DNA from: a virus | Virus record (IMG/VR): IMGVR_UViG_3300049431_000004 | Span: 1-22,937 of that record | DNA: 22,937 nucleotides | Strand: one strand, 5' to 3' | Shown here: positions 7,386 through 15,763 of the stretch, one piece after another | How the letters are laid out: every line of letters begins with the position of its first letter | How positions within the stretch are numbered: position 1 is the stretch's first letter | The notes under the pieces: model-generated | What the model saw: only the letters and a program-made list of their open reading frames with translations | Told to the model about the DNA's origin: nothing | Database searches by the model: none | Position numbers and translations under genes: made by a program

Positions 7386-7414
7386 TAGGTAGTTGTAAAG
7401 TTGTAAAGAATTCA

Positions 7415-7438
7415 ACCCGCTTCGGCGGGTTTTCTTTT
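7415..7438 (+). terminator. Rho-independent terminator after the capsid gene
   Basis: ACCCGC, loop TTCG, GCGGGT, then TTTCTTTT. A perfect 6-bp GC-rich stem with a UUCG tetraloop 30 bases after the gp23 stop; it closes the head-gene transcript. Confidence 0.9.
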
Positions 7439-7447
7439 GCCTGTGAT

Positions 7448-7476
7448 TTGACAAAACTTTTTCGGTATGGTAATCT
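7448..7476 (+). promoter_or_regulatory. Sigma70-like promoter before the PRPP synthetase gene
   Basis: TTGACA (7448-7453), 17-base spacer ending TATGG, TAATCT (7471-7476). The -35 box is perfect, the -10 weak but with a TGG extension. It lies just after the terminator and 28 bases before the ATG at 7504, so it should drive the block to about 10625. Confidence 0.65.
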
Positions 7477-7503
7477 CTCAAGTATCAATCAAAAGAGGCT
7501 ACC

Positions 7504-8304
7504 ATGATCACCTTAAAGAACTACACGCAGAACTGCGTCATTCCAATTACCCAGCTGACATTTCCAGCTGGCGAACGGCATGTCAGCATCGATTATTCCT
7601 ACCTGCGCTCGCGTGACCATATCTACATGTACTTGGATTTCCAAAGCAGCGATGACATCGTTGATATGATGCACCTGCGTGAAATTCTTGCCAACCACAA
7701 GGTTACACTTTCCCTGAACTATGTCCCGTTTGCAAGACAGGACCGGGCAGTCAACCTTGGCGAAGTGAATGCCATGAAGGTGTTTGGTAAGCTGGTCAAC
7801 TCGCTCAACTTCGAGAAGGTCTTGGTAGCCGATCCGCATTCCGATGTCGTGGAAGCAGTGATTGACCGTATCGTCATCACACCACAGCATTTGCTGGCTA
7901 ATCAGATTATTGACCGGAAGTATGACTACATCATCTCGCCTGACATTGGCGCAACGAAGAAGACCGAGAAGTACGCAGCTCTGGTTGATACTCCGGTGCT
8001 CCAGTGTAATAAGAAGCGCGACCTGAAGACTGGCAAGATCCTGAAGTTTGAAATTCTGGATTGCCCTGACTTGGCTGGCAAGCGAGTTCTTGTGCTCGAT
8101 GACATCGGAGATGGGCTTGGAACATTCCACATGCTTGCAGACGCGATCAATAATGACACATGCGAAAAATATCTTTACATTACGCATGGAATTTTTTCAA
8201 AGGGACTTGATGAGATCATGAAAAAGTACCGAGGAATTTTTTGCCACAATCCGATGAACTTTTCAGAAAAGTTCATAAATGGATACTACGGTGGTATCAA
8301 CTGA
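7504..8304 (+). CDS. prs: Ribose-phosphate pyrophosphokinase (PRPP synthetase)
   Basis: A 266-residue protein of the PRPP synthetase / phosphoribosyltransferase fold, making PRPP from ribose 5-phosphate and ATP. Motifs: PFARQDR (75-81), ADPHSD (109-114), KKRD (170-173) and the PRPP loop VLVLDDIGDGLGT (195-207). It is shorter than cellular enzymes (about 310), as is usual for phage versions, which often pair with a nicotinamide phosphoribosyltransferase for NAD+ salvage; no such partner lies in this window. AGAGG precedes the ATG. Its TGA overlaps the HNH ATG by one base. Confidence 0.9.
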   Translation: MITLKNYTQNCVIPITQLTFPAGERHVSIDYSYLRSRDHIYMYLDFQSSDDIVDMMHLREILANHKVTLSLNYVPFARQDRAVNLGEVNAMKVFGKLVNSLNFEKVLVADPHSDVVEAVIDRIVITPQHLLANQIIDRKYDYIISPDIGATKKTEKYAALVDTPVLQCNKKRDLKTGKILKFEILDCPDLAGKRVLVLDDIGDGLGTFHMLADAINNDTCEKYLYITHGIFSKGLDEIMKKYRGIFCHNPMNFSEKFINGYYGGIN

Positions 8305-8891
8305 TGGAAGAAATTTGGAAACCGTGCCAGAAATATTCTGGCTACGAGGTCAGTTCTTATGGAAGGATTCGCTCTATTGATAGGCTCATACAGAGATCTG
8401 ACACTGGGACGAGTGTATTCTATAAAGGAAGAGTGCTGGTACAGTAGATCGACGAATATGGGTATATGCGTATCAGGCTATCAGTCGAAAATAAAAAGTT
8501 CAGTGACAGCGTTCATAGAATAGTTGCAAGTGAATTTGTAGAGAACCACTTGCAACTACCACAAGTCAACCACAAAAATGGGATAAAATCCGATAATAGA
8601 TTTGAAAATCTAGAATGGGTTACAAATCAAGAAAATCAATTACATGCCATCGAGCATGGCCTGAAGTTGATAACTTTTGGTACCGAGGCAATCGCGTTTG
8701 TCAGGTCAGTAGATGTACTTGACATGGATGAAAACTACCTATACACTGTAAGCGGAAACAGAGAAATGGCAGAGCATGGATTTGATTTTAGGCTGGTAAG
8801 CGCATGCTTGCTTGGTAAGAGAAAATCACATCGAAACCATAAATTTACAAAACACGAAACCAAGGCCGGAGTACAATCATGCCAAAACTGA
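8304..8891 (+). CDS. Free-standing HNH homing endonuclease with one in-frame TAG
   Basis: A 195-residue NUMOD4-HNH protein. The N-terminal NUMOD4 module (EEIWKPCQKYSGYEVSSYGR) is followed by the HNH core: HRIVASEFV, QVNHKNGIKSDNRFENLEWV, QENQLHAIEHGL. The C-terminal region (about 130-185) resembles a NUMOD DNA-binding repeat. TAG at codon 48 (8445-8447) interrupts the segment KGRVLVQ-TAG-IDEYGYMRIRL; relatives commonly read 'K.Q.. GY..V.L' here, so Gln fits. Codon use is richer in ATA, AGA and AAT than its neighbours, pointing to a mobile origin. It overlaps prs by 1 base and the next gene by 13. It should nick or cut DNA to spread itself. Confidence 0.88.
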
Positions 8892-9319
8892 AGCGACTTG
8901 AAAAACTGGTGAAAATGCTGGACAACATCCGGGACGACAACTTTGAAATGTCATCTTGGGCAACATACCGCGAACCCGGTGAAGATAAGTTTGAATGTGG
9001 TACGGCCTACTGCGTATGTGGTTGGGCAGCTCACCTCAAAATTTTCAAAAATTTCACGATAGACAATGCACCATGCCCGACTATGACATTAAAAACTGGA
9101 GACTGTGGCCGTTATATTGACTGGGATGCAGTATGTCATCTATTTGATTTGACTGAATCCGTAGCAGAATTCCTGTTCATGGATAGCGAATACGATTCAG
9201 AAACATTTCCGTCAACGCGTTTGAATGTCCAGCAGCGTTTGAAAGATTTTATCAAAATGCACAAGCTGGCAAGAAAGCTTGGATATGATGAGCTTACCCA
9301 TGTGTCAGAGATACGATGA
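8879..9319 (+). CDS. Hypothetical phage protein with CGTAYCVCGWAA motif
   Basis: A 146-residue protein of unknown function. The segment ECGTAYCVCGWAAH (about 39-52) belongs to a pattern often seen in small phage proteins that carry 'CGT..C..GW'. The following part contains DWDAVCHLFDL and a Gln/Arg-rich helical C-terminus. It starts inside the end of the HNH gene and its TGA overlaps the RNA ligase ATG, so it is translated with the operon. No catalytic assignment is possible. Confidence 0.7.
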   Translation: MPKLKRLEKLVKMLDNIRDDNFEMSSWATYREPGEDKFECGTAYCVCGWAAHLKIFKNFTIDNAPCPTMTLKTGDCGRYIDWDAVCHLFDLTESVAEFLFMDSEYDSETFPSTRLNVQQRLKDFIKMHKLARKLGYDELTHVSEIR

Positions 9320-10446
9320 TGAGCAACCTAATTAACTTTCTGTCCTTGCATTCGCGTGCAGGTGGCATCAAGTACATGGCAGATGAACTGCGCGTGAAGG
9401 TCAAGGAGCATGAAAATTTCGTGCTCTTCGACTACGACCAGATCAACTCGCCTCGCAAGCATCCGATTGTGGATGAGTGCCGTGGCATCATTGTTCATTA
9501 CGATGAGCAAGAAGTGCCGACCATTGTTTGCCGACCATTCAACCGGTTCTACAACTTGGGGGAATACCCAGAAGCAGAAGCCGTATTCGACTGGAATAAC
9601 TGCGTGATCAAGGAAAAGGTAGACGGTTCGCTTATCAAGGTATGGTGGAACCCAGTTACATGGCGCTGGGAGATTGGCACCCGTGGATCTATGTTCGGTG
9701 ACAATCCGATTACGACATTGACCGGTGATACTGGTTCGATCACTTTCCGGCAGCTTTTCCTGCGTGCGCTGGGACTGACCGAGGAAGAATTCCAACATCA
9801 GATGGTACCGCTGACTATCATGGCAACGCACCTGTTTGAATTGTGCACGCTGGAGAATAAGGTAGTGACCTCTTACGATGGAGATCAGGTTGCTTACCTT
9901 GGATCACGATACAACTTTGACGGAGAAGAATCGACTTACCGTAGTAGTGCAATTGAGCATGTCAGTAAGAAAATTCGCATTCCTGAAGAATACGAAGCAA
10001 AGTCTGCCCGTAAGGTAGTTGAACTGGCAAACTCGCTTGGTGGGCTGAAGGAAGGCTTCGTCATCACGGATGCAAATGGTGTTCGCTTGAAAGTCAAGAG
10101 TGCTGCCTATGTTGCTGCTCATCATCTTCGTGGTGATGGCGTGACACCGAAGCGTGCCGTGTTGCTTGCACTTGCTGGTGAAATCCCTGAGTTCTGCGGT
10201 TACTTCCCAGAGTACCTGCCGATCTTGACACCTTATGCTGAACGCGTTAAGGACATTCTTTTCGATATCGAAGTAGTCTACGGTGAACACTGCCAGATTG
10301 CCGATCAGAAAGAGTTTGCCATGAAGGTGAAGGACTACCCATTCTCTGGGATTCTTTTCTCGATGCGTAAGGGTGTCTCGCGTGACGATGCAGTCTACCG
10401 ACTGACCGATTCTGCCAAGGTTGCACTTTTCGGAGTTCAGCGATGA
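9316..10446 (+). CDS. rnlA: RNA ligase, T4 Rnl1 family
   Basis: A 376-residue ATP-dependent RNA ligase, close to T4 Rnl1 (374). Nucleotidyltransferase motifs in order: motif I KVDGS with Lys101 as the AMP acceptor, GTRGSM (motif Ia region), FELCTLENKVV (motif III), EGFVI (motif IV) and RLKVKS (motif V). N-terminal ECRGII and RPFNRFYNLGE are also typical. It seals RNA 3'-OH/5'-phosphate ends, in T4 to repair tRNA cut by a host anticodon nuclease. The ATG at 9316 overlaps the previous stop; the ATG at 9319 is equally possible. A polynucleotide kinase partner is not in the window. Confidence 0.9.
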   Translation: MMSNLINFLSLHSRAGGIKYMADELRVKVKEHENFVLFDYDQINSPRKHPIVDECRGIIVHYDEQEVPTIVCRPFNRFYNLGEYPEAEAVFDWNNCVIKEKVDGSLIKVWWNPVTWRWEIGTRGSMFGDNPITTLTGDTGSITFRQLFLRALGLTEEEFQHQMVPLTIMATHLFELCTLENKVVTSYDGDQVAYLGSRYNFDGEESTYRSSAIEHVSKKIRIPEEYEAKSARKVVELANSLGGLKEGFVITDANGVRLKVKSAAYVAAHHLRGDGVTPKRAVLLALAGEIPEFCGYFPEYLPILTPYAERVKDILFDIEVVYGEHCQIADQKEFAMKVKDYPFSGILFSMRKGVSRDDAVYRLTDSAKVALFGVQR

Positions 10447-10625
10447 ATGACGAAAATGCAAAGTACAGCGAAGATCCTTCTCGTCGCGAAACTGATTCAC
10501 CGATTGCTTGGAAGAAAGATCCGAATTATGTTGCTCCAGAGAAGCCACTGGTGAAGTCTGTCAAGATTACATCAGTGACTGATGGCCTAGCAAAGATGGA
10601 AGCGTTTTTCTCCAAGAAGCAGTAA
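10443..10625 (+). CDS. Small hypothetical protein
   Basis: A 60-residue hydrophilic protein, start MNDENAKYSEDPSRRE, Pro/Lys-rich in the middle and ending in a short helix (LAKMEAFFSKK). Its ATG overlaps the RNA ligase TGA (ATGA), so it is coupled to it. It is the last gene before the late promoter at 10631. No family recognised. Confidence 0.55.
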   Translation: MNDENAKYSEDPSRRETDSPIAWKKDPNYVAPEKPLVKSVKITSVTDGLAKMEAFFSKKQ

Positions 10626-10630
10626 CTCCT

Positions 10631-10637
10631 CTAAATA
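10631..10637 (+). promoter_or_regulatory. Late promoter motif CTAAATA
   Basis: CTAAATA lies 43 bases before the ATG at 10674. By T4 spacing transcription would begin near 10643, removing most of the left arm of the hairpin that overlaps it. Confidence 0.6.
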
Positions 10638-10668
10638 CCGGCTATAGTGTCAATCAACTTAGCCGGTA
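10636..10668 (+). promoter_or_regulatory. 9-bp inverted repeat between late promoter and start codon
   Basis: TACCGGCTA (10636-10644) and TAGCCGGTA (10660-10668) are perfect inverted repeats with a 15-base loop. The right arm ends five bases before the ATG at 10674 and covers the only place a ribosome-binding site could be. No T-run follows, so it is not a simple terminator. Confidence 0.75.
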
Positions 10669-10673
10669 TTCCA

Positions 10674-12752
10674 ATGTCAATAATCAATAGCATCCTCTCC
10701 GAAGAATCCCTACTAGAAGAACTCAACCAGAAGCAAAAAATGGCAGTTCATGGTTGGCATCGTGGAGATTATTCATTTTCTGATCATGTCTTTGGTGCCG
10801 AAGACAGTGGTGGCAATTCAAGTTCAGATAGAGTAGTCATTCCATTACTTTCAAAGGATGGAGCGACTGCAAGGCCAGATTCTAAGGTAGTAGAGCATCT
10901 TGCTGCACATGGATACGATGTGCATGACTACAAAGCAGGCCATGCTATCAAGTCAGATGGTTCTGACAGAAGACCTTTCCGAATTGGCGCTGTCTTGAAT
11001 CAGACAGATGCAACTCCAGAGGTCAAGAAAGCATTCGAAGCAGATCCAGCTAGGCGCATGGCTAAAAACAAGAATGACGATCTTCAGGTTGTTATCAGCA
11101 GACATCGGCATGATGTCGCTGGTATGAGCACAAATCAAAACTGGAAATCATGCCAGCAATTAAGTCCTAATGGTAAAGCTGAAGGACTAGCATCTGCGTT
11201 GAAGTCCGACATAAGCGAAGGAAGTCATGTCGCATACCTATGCCGTAAGGGAGATAACACTGCATCAAATGCACTTTACAGAATTGCATTGCGTCCATAC
11301 AAAAGTGCGAATGGTCACAAGATTGTAAGACCTTCCGATAGAGCATATCCATCTCAAAATGATGACTTTAGTCATACTGTACGACACTTCACAGAAGAGC
11401 ATTTCCCAGCTCGTGATTTCAAGTACAAACTTTCTGGTGGCTACACTGGTGACGAGTCTGAAGCGAACAGAACCATTTACGCTAGTAATTTCAGTGATGC
11501 CGAATACAAGAAAATTGCTAAGGTTTCACCTTTTGATGTTGCACATCATCCTCACATTTCTTCAAATGTGATCGGTCACATGATTGACCATCACCCAAGT
11601 TACCATTTACAACTTTCTAGGCACCCGAATGCGTCCAGCGCAAATTTGCAAAAACTTTGGAACTCTAGTACAGATGAGAGCGCAAAGGTAAATGTGCTTT
11701 CGCATCCAAATGTACCAAGAAAGATTGTTGATAGTGTCATTGCAGACAAGTAGGATACCAGAGGTGCTACTGTACTGATCGGCAATAGCTCTTTGAAAAA
11801 AACTGATTATGAAAATTTGGCTGATCACTTTCACCCTGACAACATGGTAAAACCTGACATGGTTCAGAAATATCAGGGAAGAGAAGATCTTCTTAAAAGG
11901 CATGTCAACTACAATATCGATGCCGTATTCCATAATATGCACAAAAACCCATCCCTGCATTCGAAAGCAATTTCTAAAGTATATGGAGCACTTTCCAATC
12001 ACAATCTGAAAGAGACTGATACGAATTTTGATAGAGTAGCATATGACAGCAGAACTCCTTCTGATGTACTAGATCATATGTCAAGGAATGGTATAGGTGA
12101 CACTGCTTCAATTGCAGGGCACAAAAATGCCATGCCGTCTACACTTAGCCATCTGTGGGAACGCGCTCATGAAAATGCAAAAGATAGTGAAGGGTGGGTA
12201 TAGAGAAATGCCTCTTACACAATGCAAAAGATTGCAAGTAACTCAAAGACTCCATCTGACATTTTAGGCAGTGCTAGAGCGCATGAAGATGCAAGGGTAA
12301 GACTTGCTGCATTTACAAATCCTAAGACGAGTGTGAAGGAAAGAGTAAACTTTATCAAGAATCGTGACAATGCACAGTCAATTCATACGCATGCTATGAA
12401 TATGGATGCTTTCAACACGATGAGTCAAAATATACCACATCACGAAATCAAAAAGGTACTCGGTGACCTAAACAACCATGTACATGATCCAAATGAGAAT
12501 GACTACTTCAATGGATTGTCTAAGCAAAAATTTGCCGAAAGTCTGATTTCAAAATCTGATAGCCCAGAGCTACATTCCGAGTTCGTGAATCACCCAGATC
12601 GCCATGTAAGAGAAGCAGCATTCCAGAGCCGATTTGCAAAAAGGCTTACCCGTGCCGATATCCGCGCTGGTATCAAAGATCCAGATGGAAGAGTTCGTGG
12701 AGAAGCAAAAGCTCGCAAGAACTATGTATATGAACTCACTGGCAACGCATAA
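10674..12752 (+). CDS. Large paralogous protein 1, candidate internal head protein; two in-frame TAG codons
   Basis: A 692-residue protein when TAG at codons 360 (11751) and 510 (12201) is read through; frame and sequence style continue across both (VIADK-TAG-DTRGATVL, SEGWV-TAG-RNASYTM). N-terminus MSIINSILSE ends in LSE at residues 8-10, like T4 capsid-targeting peptides. A domain at about 75-250 contains VISRHRHDVAGMS (140-152), an NWKSC block with C160, HVAYL and DFSHTVRHF, shared with two other proteins here. From about 290 on it consists of degenerate helical repeats with 'HPN...' and 'SKTPSDIL' units, like HEAT or variant leucine-rich repeats. ATG 10674 is preferred over GTG 10647, which lies in the hairpin loop. 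Molecular function unknown. Confidence 0.75.
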
Positions 12753-12763
12753 GGAAAATGAAA

Positions 12764-14884
12764 ATGGTAATCAAGAAAGAGATGTTTGAAATCATTCTAG
12801 CGGAAGCGTTAGACTCGATTCAGAAAGAAAAGGTTGACAACTTCGAGGTCGAAAACGACCAAGGCAAAGATGTACATCCAGAGAAGGCAAGGCACCCTCT
12901 GGTGCAGAAAGCCATCGAGAATGTCTTCGATGGCAAGTACCGTGTCCGTGTCCCTTTGAAACACGAAGTACAGGCACACCCGGAAGTCGAAGCCCACCTG
13001 AATGAAAATGGCTTTAAGATCTCCGATTACCTTCGTGGTAAGGCTACTGACAAGTATGACCGCGAAGTCAACATTGGCCGTGCCCTGAGTAAGAGCAAGG
13101 CTCCAAAAGAACTTCTGGACAAGTACGCAGAACACTCGGAAGGTGCACGCAATTCGATTGGTGCCGATGACATGGAAGCTGTTATCAGTCACCATCCTCA
13201 TGATGTCGCCGGGATGACTTCAAAAGGGCAGTCATGGGAACATGAATCGTGCTTGAACTTTGAGAGTGGTTGTAATCGCCATTACATCCCAGAAGAGATC
13301 AAAGCTGGGACACATGTTGCATACCTAGTAAAGAAAGGCCACGGGATCACGCCAGAAGGCCACGATACTGGTGATTTAACGCAAGTCTATGGTCGTATCA
13401 AGGTTCCGCCTTTTATCGCCTCTAACGCCGACCCAGAGGCGCATGTGGTGTTCCGTCCAGAGAAGCGCCAATATGGTGTCAAGAACGATGTGTTCAGCCA
13501 CACTGTTGCAAACTGGACAGATAAGAAATACCCAGCTGAAGGTGGACTGACTTACAGAAAAGACGAGAATGTCTACTCAGATTACAATTCTGGCAAAGAT
13601 GAATTCATCTCACATACGCCTACAAGTATCACAGATAAGCTCGATGCTGGAAATGGTGCTATCCCCGATCTGGAGCCAAAGTTGCTCGATCATGCAGTTT
13701 CTCATATCGAAAACAATCCAGTCAGACGAGGAGTTGCTATTGATCTACTCAACTCGAACCAAGAAAATATAAGTCATTCCCAAGTCAGCAGGCTGACAAA
13801 GCACATCAACTTAGTGAGGGATGGTCATATGTTCAGCGAGGGTACATTGAACCGGGTTCCAGAATTGGCAGACAAAATCGCAGATGCTCATTTGAATGAC
13901 TTGGATACAGGTGGACTTCCTAACAATGTTTTCAAAAGCCCTCATTTAAGTTCTCGGTATGTCAAGCTGGCGAACCCCGGACAAGTGCCGTTCATGCACG
14001 AGAAGCACATTGATCATGATGTCATTTCCAAGTCAATCGAAGACCACAAAAATTCGAAACTAGGAGCGTATTCGGTTGCGACTGCATTTGGGCTTGAACA
14101 TATCATGTCTACTCACCCTGAAAGGTTGACCAAAGAACACATTAACAAAATTGCCGACCTACCTGAAGAAAAGTTTGAGGGAATGGGTGGTGTCGATTTC
14201 ATGGCAAATCAGCCGAATTATTCACATGAAGCACATCAGAAACTTCTGATGAGAATTTCAAATCCGAGAAGACTGGTTGCCGCTTCTACTCATAAAGTAG
14301 ACAACCCAGCGGCTGTTCTGAATCGTTATAGTGCGCTGTACACAAATTCGATTGATATGGTAAGGCACCTAACCAACAAAAGTAATCCAGAAACTCATGA
14401 CTCGTTAATGAATAGCTACATTGATGTTCACGAAAAAGAAGGTGGCGGTTACTTGAATATCAATGGACTCAATATTTCACCTGATCATTTGTCAGAAGAA
14501 ACAAAGGCCAAGATGAAACCGATATCGACTAAAGGGACATCGACAAACAAGGCACTTTCTCTATTAGATGTAAAGAACACGGCAGACAATATTTCTGCAT
14601 ATCAAAGAGCAAATGGAAATGATGCCCATATCCACACCGAGATTACGAGGAAAATGCGCGATCACATGTACACGAATTTGTCGAAGAATTATAGTCCAGA
14701 TCATGCACATGATAAGTCAGATAAAGATTTTGCAGATACCGACAGAACCATTGACGAAATCCACAAATCTCTACCTGACCCATCTGTGTGGGATCGCGAT
14801 GTACATCAGATGAAAACCGAACTGAAGCAGCACCATTCTGACTATCGAGAAAATAGAGCTTTCCACGGTTTCCAAAATCAGTAA
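12764..14884 (+). CDS. Large paralogous protein 2, candidate internal head protein
   Basis: A 706-residue protein, 11 bases after paralogue 1. The ATG at 12764 is chosen because AAGGA (12751-12755) lies 8 bases before it; the ATG at 12758 is too close. N-terminus MVIKKEMFEIILAE ends in LAE, as in T4 internal protein I (FIAE). The shared domain has DYLRGKA, VISHHPHDVAGM (140-151), a W..ESC block, THVAYLVKKG and FSHTVANW. The C-terminal two thirds are helical and repeat-like (RRLVAASTHKVDNPAAVLNR). No TAG. It ends 7 bases past the stop of the convergent peptidase gene. Function unknown; not an enzyme I recognise. Confidence 0.75.
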   Translation: MVIKKEMFEIILAEALDSIQKEKVDNFEVENDQGKDVHPEKARHPLVQKAIENVFDGKYRVRVPLKHEVQAHPEVEAHLNENGFKISDYLRGKATDKYDREVNIGRALSKSKAPKELLDKYAEHSEGARNSIGADDMEAVISHHPHDVAGMTSKGQSWEHESCLNFESGCNRHYIPEEIKAGTHVAYLVKKGHGITPEGHDTGDLTQVYGRIKVPPFIASNADPEAHVVFRPEKRQYGVKNDVFSHTVANWTDKKYPAEGGLTYRKDENVYSDYNSGKDEFISHTPTSITDKLDAGNGAIPDLEPKLLDHAVSHIENNPVRRGVAIDLLNSNQENISHSQVSRLTKHINLVRDGHMFSEGTLNRVPELADKIADAHLNDLDTGGLPNNVFKSPHLSSRYVKLANPGQVPFMHEKHIDHDVISKSIEDHKNSKLGAYSVATAFGLEHIMSTHPERLTKEHINKIADLPEEKFEGMGGVDFMANQPNYSHEAHQKLLMRISNPRRLVAASTHKVDNPAAVLNRYSALYTNSIDMVRHLTNKSNPETHDSLMNSYIDVHEKEGGGYLNINGLNISPDHLSEETKAKMKPISTKGTSTNKALSLLDVKNTADNISAYQRANGNDAHIHTEITRKMRDHMYTNLSKNYSPDHAHDKSDKDFADTDRTIDEIHKSLPDPSVWDRDVHQMKTELKQHHSDYRENRAFHGFQNQ

Positions 14885-15663
14885 ATGTCTGCCAGTGTCT
14901 GGGGTCGCGGTCGGTTAACGATCCCAGATGGCAACTTCTTCCAGTCAATCGAAAGCACTGCATCCTGTAACCAGTTCAGATATGTCCAGTCAAGATACTC
15001 GTTTTGGGTATGTTCGTTACCATACCCTACCGAGATGTTAAAGCACTCAGGAACAATCCCAAAATAGTTTGCGGTGTCAGTGAAGCTGCCAACTGCTGGT
15101 GTAAAGCCTTTCCCACCCTGAAGGTCAAGCTGTGCACAAAGCCACCCGGCAGAAGCAGCAGAAGCCATCTTGGTACCAAGCTGCACGACAACCACATCAT
15201 GCGTACCCTTGCGATCAAATGCGATTGCATGCTTGATCCCAGTCAATAATTCCGGTGTGGCTTCTGCGATGTAGGAAGACCCAAGACCGCCAATCTCCTC
15301 ATCACGATGGAAGATGTAAAGCCCTTCGATGCCAGCTTCGATCATTGACAGCAGGATGAACATCCCAGCACCATCATCGGCACCAAGGATCTGATTACTA
15401 CCCGTACGAATAGTCGCGCCCAGATCCAGAATGTCGCGCTTCTCGATGTCGCTTGCACGCTCGCATGTATCGATGTGGCACGAGAACAGAATGGTCGGCT
15501 CACCGATCTTGACGATGATGTTGCCGTACCGGTCTGCTTCGTATTCATGCGCGATGTTCGGCAGCAGATAGTCGTTGATGAAATCAGATTCCTGCCATGA
15601 CCTAGCCGCTCGTGGGTACGAGAGGATTTCTAGCAGATCAGCCTTATCGAATGTAGTTTTCAT
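14878..15663 (-). CDS. Zinc-dependent aminopeptidase-like protein (M28/M42 type)
   Basis: A 261-residue co-catalytic zinc peptidase. Expected residues appear in order: SCHIDT (H63, D65), LGADDGAGM (D96/D97, bridging Asp), RDEEIGGLGS (E122 general base, E123 ligand), AFDRKG (D150) and GNEHTQNE (H218). It is shorter than typical M42 enzymes (about 340), so the dimerisation insert is probably reduced. No signal peptide, so it acts in the cytoplasm, perhaps on peptides. AGGA lies 7 bases before the ATG. It has its own sigma70-like promoter and sits behind the gp32 terminator, so it is regulated apart from the replication operon. Not a T4 gene. Confidence 0.82.
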   Translation of the reverse strand: MKTTFDKADLLEILSYPRAARSWQESDFINDYLLPNIAHEYEADRYGNIIVKIGEPTILFSCHIDTCERASDIEKRDILDLGATIRTGSNQILGADDGAGMFILLSMIEAGIEGLYIFHRDEEIGGLGSSYIAEATPELLTGIKHAIAFDRKGTHDVVVVQLGTKMASAASAGWLCAQLDLQGGKGFTPAVGSFTDTANYFGIVPECFNISVGYGNEHTQNEYLDWTYLNWLQDAVLSIDWKKLPSGIVNRPRPQTLADIY

Positions 15664-15687
15664 GGTAGTTTCCTTGGGAATGACTGC

Positions 15688-15716
15688 ATCTTACAGTTTG
15701 AACCGACAAATGTCAA
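15688..15716 (-). promoter_or_regulatory. Sigma70-like promoter for the peptidase gene
   Basis: Minus strand: TTGACA (15716-15711), 17-base spacer, TAAGAT (15693-15688) preceded by TG. It starts just after the gp32 terminator and 25 bases before the ATG at 15663. Confidence 0.7.
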
Positions 15717-15720
15717 GCAA

Positions 15721-15744
15721 GAAAAAGGGAGCCGAAGCTCCCTT
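15721..15744 (-). terminator. Rho-independent terminator after gene 32
   Basis: Minus strand: AAGGGAGC, loop TTCG, GCTCCCTT, then TTTC. A perfect 8-bp stem with UUCG tetraloop and T-run, 20 bases after the gp32 stop. It closes the replication operon. Confidence 0.92.
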
Positions 15745-15763
15745 GTCCACTCACACCTCTTGG

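Noticed and set aside
10647-10649. GTG at 10647 as the start of paralogue 1
   Set aside because: It sits in the hairpin loop, only about four bases from the predicted late transcript start, with no ribosome-binding site. Starting at ATG 10674 also gives an N-terminus that ends in LxE at residue 10, as in T4 internal protein I.
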